The notes beneath the pieces are model-generated. The model did not search any database. It was not told the DNA's origin and saw nothing but the letters and a program-made list of their open reading frames with translations. 64,000 bases of DNA from assembly GCA_003988855.1 (NCBI GenBank), contig QYAI01000148.1, positions 1 to 64,000 on the forward strand, in the 5' to 3' direction. This DNA is from Arachnopeziza araneosa. Its lineage: Eukaryota; Ascomycota; Leotiomycetes; Helotiales; Arachnopezizaceae. Of this stretch, positions 32,769 through 43,251 are shown piece by piece. A program made the position numbers and the translations under genes. The first letter of the stretch is position 1; each line of letters starts with the position of its first letter.

Positions 32769-33899
32769 ATGGCCAAAAGCGCTGCCGTCGCGTCACGACG
32801 AAGTGGGAGGAATCTCCGTCAGGGGAAGGCTGAGATGATCAAACATGAGGACTCAACGCCAACACCGCCAAGGGCCATAAAACGCGCTGCTTCATCTAGC
32901 ACGCCTGGCCAAAAGACTAAGCGGATCAAATCCGAACGAGGAACTGGAATCGATGCATTACCGAAGGTCGCGATGGTCAAATCGGACAGTCTTAGTCCCA
33001 AGAAACCTCAAAAGGAGAAAACGAGTGGGGACAGAGCAACTGAACTCCAAGCCAAGAAACTCAGAGCATATACTCAGTTCAGCAACTCAACACCATTCCC
33101 CGATTTTCCTCATCCAACACCAGCAGAATGCAGGCTGGCGCACAAAATCCTCGCCAACCTTCACGGCGACAGGACGCGACCAGAAGTCGTCACAGCACCT
33201 ACAAACCGAGCAGGATGTGGAGACTCAACCTCAGTCCTCGATGCACTCATTCGCACAATTCTATCGCAAAATACCAGCGACAAGAACAGCACCCGAGCAA
33301 AGCTGAACATGGACAAGGTCTACGGCGGCAGTGACCAATGGGATGCCATTGTCTCAGGTGGCCAACCCAAGCTCCAAAAAGCAATCGAGAGCGGTGGACT
33401 CAGCATCACGAAAAGCAAAGCCATCATCAGCATTCTGGAGCAGGCGAAAGCCAAATACGGGATTTACAGTCTCGACCACCTGTTCCAAGCCTCGGACGAT
33501 GACGCCATGAAAGAAATGCTGGCGTTTCAAGGCGTGGGACCGAAGACGGCGAGTTGTGTGCTACTGTTTTGTTTGAAGCGGGATAGTTTTGCGGTTGATA
33601 CGCATGTGCATCGTATTACAGGGTTGCTTGGATGGAGACCGAAGGGCGCCAACAGAGAAGAGACCCATGCGCATCTTGATGCTGTGATTCCTGGGGAGGA
33701 GAAGTATGCGTTGCATATCTTGCTCGTCAATCACGGGAAAATATGTGCGGAGTGCAAGGCTGGCGGGAAGAGTGTGGGAAAGTGCGAGTTGAGGAAGGCC
33801 TTTAGAGGTGCGAAGATTGAGGGAGAGGCTGGGGAGGATGTAAAGGAGGAAGAGATTGCCAAGATCAAGGAAGAGGAAGCCGAGGTCAAGAGCGATTAG
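32769..33899 (+). CDS. HhH-GPD DNA glycosylase (endonuclease III superfamily)
   Basis: A single-exon protein of 376 residues from MAKSAAVASRRS. The in-frame ATG at 32706 would add 21 residues, but these look like leader. After a Lys/Ser-rich nuclear-type N-terminus comes the all-helical core: DALIRTILSQNTSDKNSTRA, then the helix-hairpin-helix FQGVGPKTASCVL with Lys259, then FAVDTHVHRI with the catalytic Asp277. A Lys followed by the conserved VDTHV Asp marks a bifunctional glycosylase/lyase. Cysteines near the end (CAECKAGG ... KCEL) resemble but do not exactly match the 4Fe-4S loop of endonuclease III. Role: base-excision repair of damaged bases in the nucleus. The C-terminus is a Glu/Lys-rich tail. 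Confidence 0.9.
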   Translation: MAKSAAVASRRSGRNLRQGKAEMIKHEDSTPTPPRAIKRAASSSTPGQKTKRIKSERGTGIDALPKVAMVKSDSLSPKKPQKEKTSGDRATELQAKKLRAYTQFSNSTPFPDFPHPTPAECRLAHKILANLHGDRTRPEVVTAPTNRAGCGDSTSVLDALIRTILSQNTSDKNSTRAKLNMDKVYGGSDQWDAIVSGGQPKLQKAIESGGLSITKSKAIISILEQAKAKYGIYSLDHLFQASDDDAMKEMLAFQGVGPKTASCVLLFCLKRDSFAVDTHVHRITGLLGWRPKGANREETHAHLDAVIPGEEKYALHILLVNHGKICAECKAGGKSVGKCELRKAFRGAKIEGEAGEDVKEEEIAKIKEEEAEVKSD

Positions 33900-34778
33900 G
33901 ATCAGATTTCTTGTGGTACTTTGAAAGACTTGTGAAGTCAAAGTTTCATTTTGGTCACTTTAGAGTTGGCTGAGTGTTGGCAAGATATGTGGAAGGAAAT
34001 TGTACAAGAAACTGAGAAACAAATGTATTACTAGAAATTTCCTAACGGCTCGTGAGTCATGCCACCGCTGCTTCTCACAGGATTATAACTCTTGGTCCCA
34101 TCAATGTCCTATTTTTACTTGTTCTCGTCTTGATCTTTATCTCATCTTATCACCACCTTATTTATGTTTGCCTTCAAACCCAGCTAAAGTATTATATTTT
34201 GTACATCTATTACTTATGACAAAATAACAACAACCTAAGCGACTGGCTCTCTAAATTCTACCATGATTACTTGAATTCCATCAATATCCAAATTCCCTAC
34301 CTATTCTTATTTTACACCCTCTGTTCTCAGCAGCTTGAACCAACACAGTCAGACTCATCCCCTCTCACCAAAACCCTCCATCTGACTGTATGAGGGGTAT
34401 TTCCGTCCTCGGCGGCACACCCAGGTAATCGGTTGGTCTGGATAACTGCCGCCAACTCTAATCCCATGTCTGGATTTCAGTCTGATGACGGGTTACCCCC
34501 TTTTTTTGCGTCGGCGGATGACAGCTACGACGCCGCAATCTGGATGCGCGGGGAGATAGATTGCTTCCCCACAGATTGGGCGGGGTGTGAAACGAGATAG
34601 ATTAAGATCTGGAATAGATGGGATGGATCGCGTAATCCTCCTCCCCCCTGCGTTGCGCATGCTCGGGTGTGTAGGCGCTGCTTTCACCATAAGTAGCATT
34701 AGCTGTTTTTGATGCAAGATGTTCTTGTTGTTTTGAGCATATCCACTCTTTTATACATTCATTCATTCATTCTTCACC
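33900..34778. other. Intergenic
   Basis: No supported gene. A short (CATT)4 run at about 34757-34772 lies directly before the GH114 start codon, in its probable 5' leader. Confidence 0.45.
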
Positions 34779-35996
34779 ATGCGTTCAATTCTTACCACTG
34801 TCCTTATTTTTTTCTTTCTTCTCATAGAATTCTCTTCTTCTGCAGTCATCAAGAGGCATGACTGGCCTTATTATTGTCCCTGGTGGCGTTGGGGCTGTGG
34901 CTGGCCACCAGTCCCACATACTCAGGTCCACAGTACTGCTACGTCAACTATGGCACACACTTTTAGTATGGTTGTGTCCACTGCTCGAGCATCGGTTTTT
35001 CCAGCAACGACAACTTTGAACTCCAAGTCGTACACAAGTACATTCTCCTTGACGACTAAAACCAGCGCACCTTCTTCATCTGGATCCTCGGTTTATATCA
35101 CAACTTCAACATTGCCGCATGTCAAGTCTTCATCTGCTTTATATACGTCAACACAAGCAACATATACCAATCCAAGAGTCACTGTTGCACCAAAGCCTTT
35201 AACCAAATCTAAGACGCAGCTTCCGACATCAACTACTAACAATTTACCGTCACCAACAGATAAAAATAGGCAGTGGTGGAAACCTGTCGCTGGTGTGACA
35301 TGGCAGATACAAATCAGCGGTGCCGTGGATACTAGCATCGCGGCAGACGTCTATGACTTGGACTTATTCGACACATCAGCATCCACCATTTCAATACTCC
35401 ATTCCTTAAACAGGAAGGTTATCTGTTACTTTTCCGCCGGGACCTATGAAAACTGGCGTTCAGATCAAAGCTCCTTCCAAGCCTCTGACAAAGGCAGCGT
35501 TATGCAAGACTGGCCTGGCGAGTGGTGGCTCAACACCAACTCCGCAAATGTTCGCTCAATCATGACTAGCCGTATCGAACTGGCAGCCAGCAAAGGTTGT
35601 GACGGCATTGACCCCGATAATGTCGATGGCTACGACAACGCTAACGGCCTAGGCCTCACGAAATCAGACGCAGTCGCCTACCTCAACTTTCTCGCTACCG
35701 ACGCTCACTCTCATGGCCTGGCCATTGGTCTAAAGAACGCAGGCGGTCTTATAAAAACCGTGTTGCCTATCATGGAATGGGCCGTCAACGAGCAGTGCGA
35801 GCAATACAACGAGTGCCAGACATCCGAACCTTTTATCCAAGCGGGAAAACCGGTTTTCCATATTGAGTATCCAGACGGTGCACCGAATATCAGTCCGGGG
35901 GTGAAGCAGGCAAGCTGCACTCACAGTTCTTCTCCGAGCGGGTTCTCGACGGTTTTGAAAACCCTGGATTTGACGGCTTGGGCCGATCCTTGTTGA
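34779..35996 (+). CDS. Secreted GH114 glycoside hydrolase (endo-alpha-1,4-polygalactosaminidase type)
   Basis: 405 residues, single exon. The first 22 residues form a signal peptide (SILTTVLIFFFLLIEFSSSA). A VIKR motif follows, a possible Kex2 site, then a Trp-rich stretch (WPYYCPWWRWGCGWPP, residues 29-44). About residues 48-165 are a Ser/Thr-rich linker likely to be O-glycosylated. The GH114 barrel runs from about 168 to the end: WQIQISGAVD, VICYFSAGTYENWRSD, GCDGIDPDNVDGYDN (acidic residues 275-283 in the active-site region), and AIGLKNAG. Family members cut alpha-1,4-galactosamine polymers such as fungal galactosaminogalactan. The enzyme probably acts on the producer's own or a competitor's extracellular matrix. 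Confidence 0.9.
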   Translation: MRSILTTVLIFFFLLIEFSSSAVIKRHDWPYYCPWWRWGCGWPPVPHTQVHSTATSTMAHTFSMVVSTARASVFPATTTLNSKSYTSTFSLTTKTSAPSSSGSSVYITTSTLPHVKSSSALYTSTQATYTNPRVTVAPKPLTKSKTQLPTSTTNNLPSPTDKNRQWWKPVAGVTWQIQISGAVDTSIAADVYDLDLFDTSASTISILHSLNRKVICYFSAGTYENWRSDQSSFQASDKGSVMQDWPGEWWLNTNSANVRSIMTSRIELAASKGCDGIDPDNVDGYDNANGLGLTKSDAVAYLNFLATDAHSHGLAIGLKNAGGLIKTVLPIMEWAVNEQCEQYNECQTSEPFIQAGKPVFHIEYPDGAPNISPGVKQASCTHSSSPSGFSTVLKTLDLTAWADPC

Positions 35997-36190
35997 GCGA
36001 GGAGGGATGGATTGCATTTTAAAACGAGAGAGAAAATTATCAATGTAACACTAGATAGCCGGCTGCTGGTGGATGAAGCTTACGACTTTGATTATACCTG
36101 GTGTGGAATGATTTAGCTTTAATTAATTTGGTTTCGAACAAAATTCGGGGAATTGTACAAATTGGGAAGCACTAACGTCAATTATGGCGG

Positions 36191-38180
36191 TTAAACAGAA
36201 ACCTCTATGATAGGGCCATTATAAGCCTTTCTTCCCCAAACGGCGTAATACAAAAGACTCCCAAGAACTACTGAGCCCCAGATCAACGAGCTATAATTCA
36301 TGTTGATGGGTGTTACAGGTAGGAGTGCCGGCCAAAAACAGAAAAACACTACGATGAACAAGTACACGCAGCCAACGCAGTTGATGATGAGCCCAAGAAC
36401 ACCTGGAACCCGCCATGGACCCCATCTGAGTTGCTTTTCATCTTCCATACTCTCCGTTTCAACAACCTCGGGAGACATACTTGGTTCCATAATATCCCCC
36501 CGAAGCCGGCGCCAGAGGAGTAAGGAGAGCGCAATGAGGTAAGATGAAAATATTCCCTCCAAAGACAGTGAGATGACAATATTGAAAATGGCTGTAGATC
36601 CAATATTGATGAGCCCGAGGAGCATAGCAGAGATTGTCACGACTAAAATCGAATTCATCGGAAGTGTCAAATGAGTCTGAACCTGGTTGAAGATTAGGGA
36701 GTAAGTCGAGTACCGTGGAATCTGGCCTACCTTTGACAATAAAGAGGAGAATGGAAGCCCATTATCTCGAGCGAAAGACCACATCATACGACTTGCCGAA
36801 GCCATAACACCGATTGCGTTAACCCAGGCCATAACTACCGTGATACTTACAATGACAGCTGCACCAGCGATAGATTTAACAGCGCCGTAGAAAATAGCAA
36901 TGAAAGGGTAGCCAGTAGGAGATAACGCAGCCTGGGAAAGGTCTCCAGAGCAGTACAAAACCGCAAGTAGCATACCTGCGCCAAGGGTTCCGTTAATCAG
37001 GATCGACAATACCATAGCCCGTGGTACAGTTCTCGCCGCTCCTATGATTTCTTCTGACATCTATTATTTTAATTAGAAGGTATTGTAAGGCTGATTTGAA
37101 ATGACTCACATGAATAGCACCGTCAGTACCTGTTGCCTAAGTCAGTGACGGGGTGACTTGATGATAGCAGCACAACTAACCTACGAAGGGTGACACAACG
37201 CCTATCAGGCCAACAAAGAAAGAGAGAGTCATAGTACTCCAACCACCAGTATTAATGAAAACTGTCCAGATTTGATCCGAGTTCGTGTGTGGAGCCAACT
37301 TGACTAGCGGAATAATAGTTGCTAAGAATCCAAGGATATGGAGAACGAGAGCACCGGTTTCGAATGCTGGCAGAATTTTGCAGAAAACTGTGTTGAAGCT
37401 AAGTGCAAGGAGAATAATGGCCCAGTACATTAGTGTTCCATGCCAACGGTGAGGAACGTATGTCGGATTACACAAAATAACCAAGCCCTGCGCTAGACTC
37501 GAGGCGAAATACGATGTTACAGCTACGCCAGATACCCAGCCGATAACCGTCATCCATCCTAAAATTGTTAGAGGTTTCCATCAGATGGAGAAGGTCCATT
37601 TGTTCGTACCGGTAACATAACTAAGAAAATTTCTATATGAACGGGGGGCCAAGACATGCACATAGTGATATTGTCCCCCAGAGGTTGGGGTCATCGAGTT
37701 GAGTTCGCCCAGAGTGGTAAAAACGCACAATGTCCCAATCCACGATATCAGAAAGCCATATATTAATCCAGCAGGACCGCCGCTATTGGAAAGTCAATCT
37801 GAGGATCAAATATTGTTCTCTGGGTTGTCCATCACACTTTTGATATGATAACAAGAATGTTCTGAGCTTGTCAACTTCAAGCACTCACGAGACCAGTCGC
37901 CCTTTGGACTCACGTCAAGACACCTTCCCATGTAGTCGTCAACGTGCACGCTAATCCAATAACGCTAATAAACCCGAATCGACGCTGATGTAAATCAGCC
38001 CACCAGTCGAAACCTATTTTAATGGCGACTTACGGATAAGATTTGCTTCTTTCCAGATCTTGCTAGAGCCAAAGTATCTGCGTCTTTACTAGGATTATCC
38101 GAAGTTTGCATGTGGTCCGAACGAATTCGAAACCCTTCGGAGCCAACCGTCTCTAACTCAAGACCAACCGAAGAAGCCAT
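36191..38180 (-). CDS. Amino-acid/GABA permease (APC superfamily)
   Basis: Seven exons: 38180-38034, 37984-37914, 37782-37610, 37558-37181, 37129-37110, 37060-36731 and 36682-36191; 536 residues. Splits restore one continuous permease. It starts MASSVGLELETVGSEGF, then GFISVIGLACTLTTTWEGVL in TM1, GGPAGLIYGFLISWIG, TPTSGGQYHYVHVLAP, and the TDGAIHMSEEI loop followed by VPRAMV. About twelve membrane helices can be counted. The fifth exon is only 20 nt. The sixth intron (48 nt, 36683-36730) is a multiple of three without a stop, so retention would give 16 extra residues. The family imports amino acids, GABA or choline across the plasma membrane; the substrate is not predictable. Confidence 0.88.
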
Positions 38181-39313
38181 CTTAGCTGATTCCATTTTAG
38201 GAGAACCTCATCCAGTAGGAGATAACCGGATCAAGTTCGGAATTTGCGCGATTCTGAAAATGCAAGTAAAAGAGATCGAAATGTCTTGATTAAAACTCTC
38301 GTCTTTGCATGCTGGCTTTATGTACCTGTACTCAACGCTGCCATGAGTTGAAGTAAGCTCCTTTTGCCGACGTATCAAATCCCTCGCAAACAGCCGCTTC
38401 AACGCGTTGACTGCAGCTCCCCAATTTATCCAAACAACTTATTCCAAAGCAAGCTGTTTCATTTGCGGACAGGGATACAGAGAGAGCACTCGAAATGTTC
38501 GTAAATGTAACCTGTCTCCCCTGGAGTGGGTCACTCCATGTCCGGCAGTCCACGATACATTTGTTAGATTTTGAAACCAATTTACTATGCGAATCACGCT
38601 ATATAAGGAGGGGTCAAAGAAGTGTGGAGACTTAATACATCATCTGGCCTGTACAAGCTGGGCAGCGTGTAAAAATATTATGTTCCCGCGAAATCAATCG
38701 TTTGTACGAGGCGAGCAAATTGCACAAATGAGATACGTGTGAATTTGGATAATCTTTGCCATATATTTGGATGGTGTATATTTCAATGATCCTTATCTGG
38801 ATAATGATGATCCCCAGAATTCTTTAGTGGGGCGCTCTGGAAAGAGCCTAGGTTTACGGGCCTGCTAGCAGGGTTTCGCCAAATCGCTCTCGCTTCAGCG
38901 TGCAACATTAAAATAATCCTAGGTGGCAACCAAGATAAATGTCGTACTGTATACGAAGTTAAATAGTATACCTTTATAAACAACTCTTTTTATGGTTTTC
39001 TGGAGGAAAATTGGGAGATAAAAAGACAATATTGACTATTGTATTACCATCAAACTAGCAGGTAAAGCAGTTCTTCAAAGTAGAATTCTACGTTGTTCGA
39101 AAACTGTTACAGTAACCCTTGCCACGAACTCACACAAAGCACGCCTGTAATATTATCACCTGGAAGAGACCAGATATCCTCCCTGTTACGAACTTAAGAA
39201 GACTTAAAAGGAGTACAAATAGATCTTGAATTACAACTATTTAAAGCTAAAGAAGAAAAAAGCGGAATAGAGTAAATATTTGTACTACGTCAAGGCTGCA
39301 GAGCATCTCTCCA
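38181..39313. other. Intergenic
   Basis: No supported gene. A CTATATAAGG box at about 38598 lies on the plus strand but no gene follows it. Confidence 0.4.
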
Positions 39314-40486
39314 TCATGCGCGGCTGACCTTTGTCTTACTCTCAGCAACAGATATTGGTATCTCCGTCATAGCCGCGAGGCGAAATAGATGTCGAGCTTG
39401 CAAGTTGGTATCATAATCCACAGCTCCAGTATCTCAAAGCTGAATTAGCCGAACTCGAATTTGAGCAGTGAGGACATGCTTACGAATTGTGGTCCGTCCA
39501 TCAAACATAACCACAGAGTGCTTTTCCCAACGAATCCTCGCTTGAAAATCATGGCCCATCCGAACATGGTCCATAAGAAATTTCGTAACAAACTCTGCCT
39601 CCAAATCTTTCAACCCAATAATTTCCTTGATAAACTCCATGTTTAAGAAAAGAGCTCTCTCCCCAGTAATAGGGTGAACACGCACAACTGGGTGATTAGA
39701 ATCGATGGGGTCTGCCCGGACAGTTCCGTTTAATCTCTTTGCAAAACCAATCATGTTCTCAGAGGTGTGAATGGCTCTCATACTTTCAAGCATCTGCTGA
39801 AAAGCTGGTGAAAGTCGTTGATACGCCGTCGACATGTCTGCGAACGCTGTGTCCCCGCCAACGTCTGGACAAGCCAAGATGCCAAGCATGACGTATCCAG
39901 GAGGCTGTCTCTCGTAACTGACATCGTGATGCCAAATCGTGGTTGTCATCTTGTGCTTCAAGAAGTGATCAATCTCTTCCTCGTTTCGATCTCGGTGGAT
40001 AATGTGGAATTGCGGGAACCCTTTGACTGTTCCTGTAACCGGTTGTTTGCTAAGCTTGCCGTAGTGCTCCATAAAGTCTGCTTGGAAATGAGGGCCTTTC
40101 TTCAAGAAGCTGAGTTGATTTCGAAGTACTACGATCTTCCGCTCGGAGATCAAGAGGGCGAGCTCGTCTTTTGCTTCCTTTGAGAGAGCTTCCACTTTGA
40201 CGCCTGTGAGAATCGTACCCATCCTAGGTGTGATGAGTTCGACCTTGACGCCATCTCGGAAGAGATTTGGCATCTTTCTATCGGCGCGGAGTGCTGGATC
40301 GTGAAATTCGAACGTAGGGAAGTCGTCATGCCACAATCCTTCTTCCCACACAGGAAGATACTCAGGGAATTCCGTGCGACCCTCGGTACGTTGTTGGTCA
40401 TCCTCGGGTGGTGCCTGGTACGGAAGATTAATATCATAGCTCACTTCGAGTTCCGGAATATCCTCGTTAAATCTACTGGGAGCCAT
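39314..40486 (-). CDS. TauD/TfdA-type alpha-ketoglutarate dioxygenase
   Basis: Two exons, 40486-39484 and 39432-39314, 373 residues. The Fe(II) ligands are visible: HxD at H186/D188 (WHHDVSYERQPPGY) and the distal His335 (TTIHTGAVDYDTN), with Arg348 or Arg352 for 2-oxoglutarate. Other family blocks are GILACPDVGGDTAFADM and NHPVVRVHPITGERALFLN. The distal His is only recovered by splicing a 51-nt intron that ends in GAG rather than CAG; reading on without splicing gives a wrong 16-residue tail. Yeast Jlp1-type relatives release sulphite from sulphonates, and others hydroxylate secondary metabolites. Next to the NRPS this could be a tailoring enzyme, but a stand-alone catabolic role is equally possible. 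Confidence 0.88.
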
Positions 40487-43251
40487 ATTGAATTCACAAG
40501 GTCTGCACTGGTAATTTTTTGGATATACAAACGATGTATTTAAACTTCAACAACACTGAGAATCTTGATAGTGTTGAAATACCGAACTGCTTGGAATATA
40601 TAACTCAGTGAGAGATATTGGAAGATTGATCACCTGTTCGGAATGAGCCGGCGAAATTATGACATGTCAACGCTAAGTTGGTACCTTGCATTTTACCTCG
40701 CGCGACTTGCCCACCAAGATGGTCCAGAGCTCCTAAATGATTGTGACTATTCATGAGTCGTACGATTAATCGGATTTTTAAGACTTTAGGGGCAGCAGGA
40801 GCCTGCTGGTGCTTGATCATAGGCTGTGTCGTATCCAAAGAACACTATTCTAAGTATAAAATACAGTGAAGATACACATCCCAGTCTTACCCCCACGTAA
40901 GTTTAGGTGCACTGTACTTACAACTTCCCAAAGGAACAGATAGGCTAAAAGTGAAGGCAAGTTTGGACCACGATATGAAACATTTTGGTCCTAGTTTAGT
41001 TTGTATTAAAGGTGGTTGTCATTTCCAAAACTGTTGACAAAACTTGTTGTTGGGCCTTTTGAAGAAAGAATGGACAACCAAAAAAAACTGGCTTGGCAGC
41101 TTCGATTCTTGTCAAAAGCAAAGAAAACGATAGACCAACCAAGACTCAAAAGCAAAAGCAGTTACAGGGCAGGAACGAGGCAGTATCGCAAGCAAAAGGT
41201 CCAATGCAGCAAATGATAATAGGCTGGCAGATAAAATTGAATCACATGAGGGCTGTGGCTTCAAATCCTTCCGAATAGCTACTGCTTCCATCTTTCCTCT
41301 CTTTGCTAACTTCAAATCAGTGTTACACCTGAGCCGTGCATTGTTGGTAAACCTAAGCCGACGCGCGCTCATGCATAGCGTCAGCGGCAAAGCTCGCGTA
41401 CCACGTATTTTTACGACTTATAATTGGCCGCATAAGCATGCATCTCAGCCGCTGCAAGGCTCCGAAAGGAATGCTCATACCGTAAATGGTCTTCAGCTCT
41501 GGGGGCTAGATCAGTCTCTGATCCTTCGGTGCAGTTCCAAAACCCCCGAGAAGAAGGGCTGACTATGCTGGTTTTCATGCCCATCCCGTGTTATGTCATG
41601 GTATCTGACGAAACATCTATGAAGCATGAATTAGGCAGCTTATCGCCGAAGATTTCCGTTGTCTGTAAGGCTGATGAGAGGCGTGGTCAGTAAGTGTCTG
41701 CTTTTCATGTGCTGTGCCATTGGCACGGTTTTGGAACTTGTGTCAATCAAAAGAAAGAATCGCCATTCTTGATCCAGAGAAATCTGACCTACGGCCAGCA
41801 TGTGCGCTAACATAGTAAAATTGGAAACTTGAAGCCTGTGGGGAAAGCGGCTTATCTTCAAACCAACGAGCTATAAAGATCCTGCTACTTTGCAAGAGTC
41901 TAGATTTATGGGAGTAGAGATAGACATAAACATACTGCTGCTGTTGACCCAAAGAAGACCAGATTTTCAAAAAATAGGCGCTTTTAGAAGGATGGAATCA
42001 CACCAGCCTCGCATGCATATGCAAGCAGTACTCGGATATATGATATGTTGTGCGCGAGCTCTGCCCTATCCGGGACTGACACGTGGTCTGGTACATCCAA
42101 CATCCTATACTCACCAATAATGCACAGCTCGAGTTAACGCCCGTGAGAAGCTGAAGGGAAGTACCAACAACACACAGCTCGTATCGCAAAAAATACCAAC
42201 AATTCAAAAGCTCGGAGGTAACAAAGATCCGAAGCTATCTAGGTACCAACAATGCATTGCGCGTCACGCACCGATGGAAGTTGGAAAAAAAACACCAACA
42301 ATACGTTGCATAGCAAGGGTGGTCAAAGCGAAGCTTGAAGGAAATACAAACAATGCACCAGTCATACCGCGCGACCAGAAGTTGCAGAAAATGGCCAATA
42401 ATGCACTCAAATGTATCGCTGATTCGAAGTTAAATTGCTGGGATTTAATACCAACAATGCGCTCATGTCCATTTGAAGCTGAAAAGAATAACATTTCACA
42501 CACGCTGATCCGGAGTTGAGTACTACCAAAAATACAGCCATGCTGATCTAAAGCTAAAGGTAAAAGAATCTAAAAAGGCACAACTTAAGCGTAACGCTCA
42601 TCCAAAGCTGAAAAGAAGTACCAACAATGCACAGCACAAGTGTAAATCCGTCCCAAATTCACAAGGCGAAGGAACCTTCCTGTTCTGGAAACAGTAGTGG
42701 ACGGTGATAAGCCCCCTCCTTGCGACTGATCACGGAGACACCGAGAATCCTCACGACACAGTTGTGCAACTTTGAAATCAGGCAGCGTTCAGCTAGCATT
42801 CATATTTTGTAAGCACTCATAGATTTGTTCCTTTGAGCGGGTGAAGAGGATTGATGGTTCGAGTGTATGAGCCAATAGGCTAGGAGAACGACGATCCAGA
42901 CCCAGGTTGTGAAAACCAAACGAGGCGTTTAGATTCATCACAATCCCGTTATCTGTAAGGATTATAAATACGAGAGAAAATGATGTTGTATTGCTACCTA
43001 GATTGGCCGCCGTAATATCCTCTGTCACCGCTGAGTAAGCCTACCTAGTTACCTGTCCTTTACCTCGAACTGTATCCATCACCGTCACGTGCCTGACATT
43101 ATCTACCTACCCACGATTGAAATGTAGCTAATACTGTCATGAAAGATCCTTCGTTGGAAAATGGTTGCATTGACCTGAAACGTTGAAAGCAATAGAGTTT
43201 GTTTAAGGAAATGTTGTCATTTCGGAATCTTCTAGAAGACGAAGCTCTGTA
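40487..43251. other. Intergenic, 2.8 kb, with minisatellite
   Basis: No supported gene in this long gap. A minus-strand frame at 42789-43028 faintly resembles the end of an NRPS condensation domain (TTSFSLVFIILTDNG) and could be a decayed piece of one. The tandem array at 42107-42640 is described separately. Confidence 0.4.
42107..42640. repeat. Diverged minisatellite, about 10 phases of 45-75 bp
   Basis: A core close to TACCAACAATGCACAGC recurs near 42112, 42161, 42195, 42246, 42293, 42346, 42393, 42452, 42527 and 42617. Most copies are followed 30-40 nt later by a GAAGCTGAAAAGAA-like block. Copies differ by many substitutions, so the array is old. Confidence 0.7.

Noticed and set aside
42789..43028. 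Minus-strand frame downstream of the NRPS, as an extra exon
   Set aside because: The NRPS already ends in frame at 43252 after a clean 49-nt intron; resemblance to a C domain is weak.
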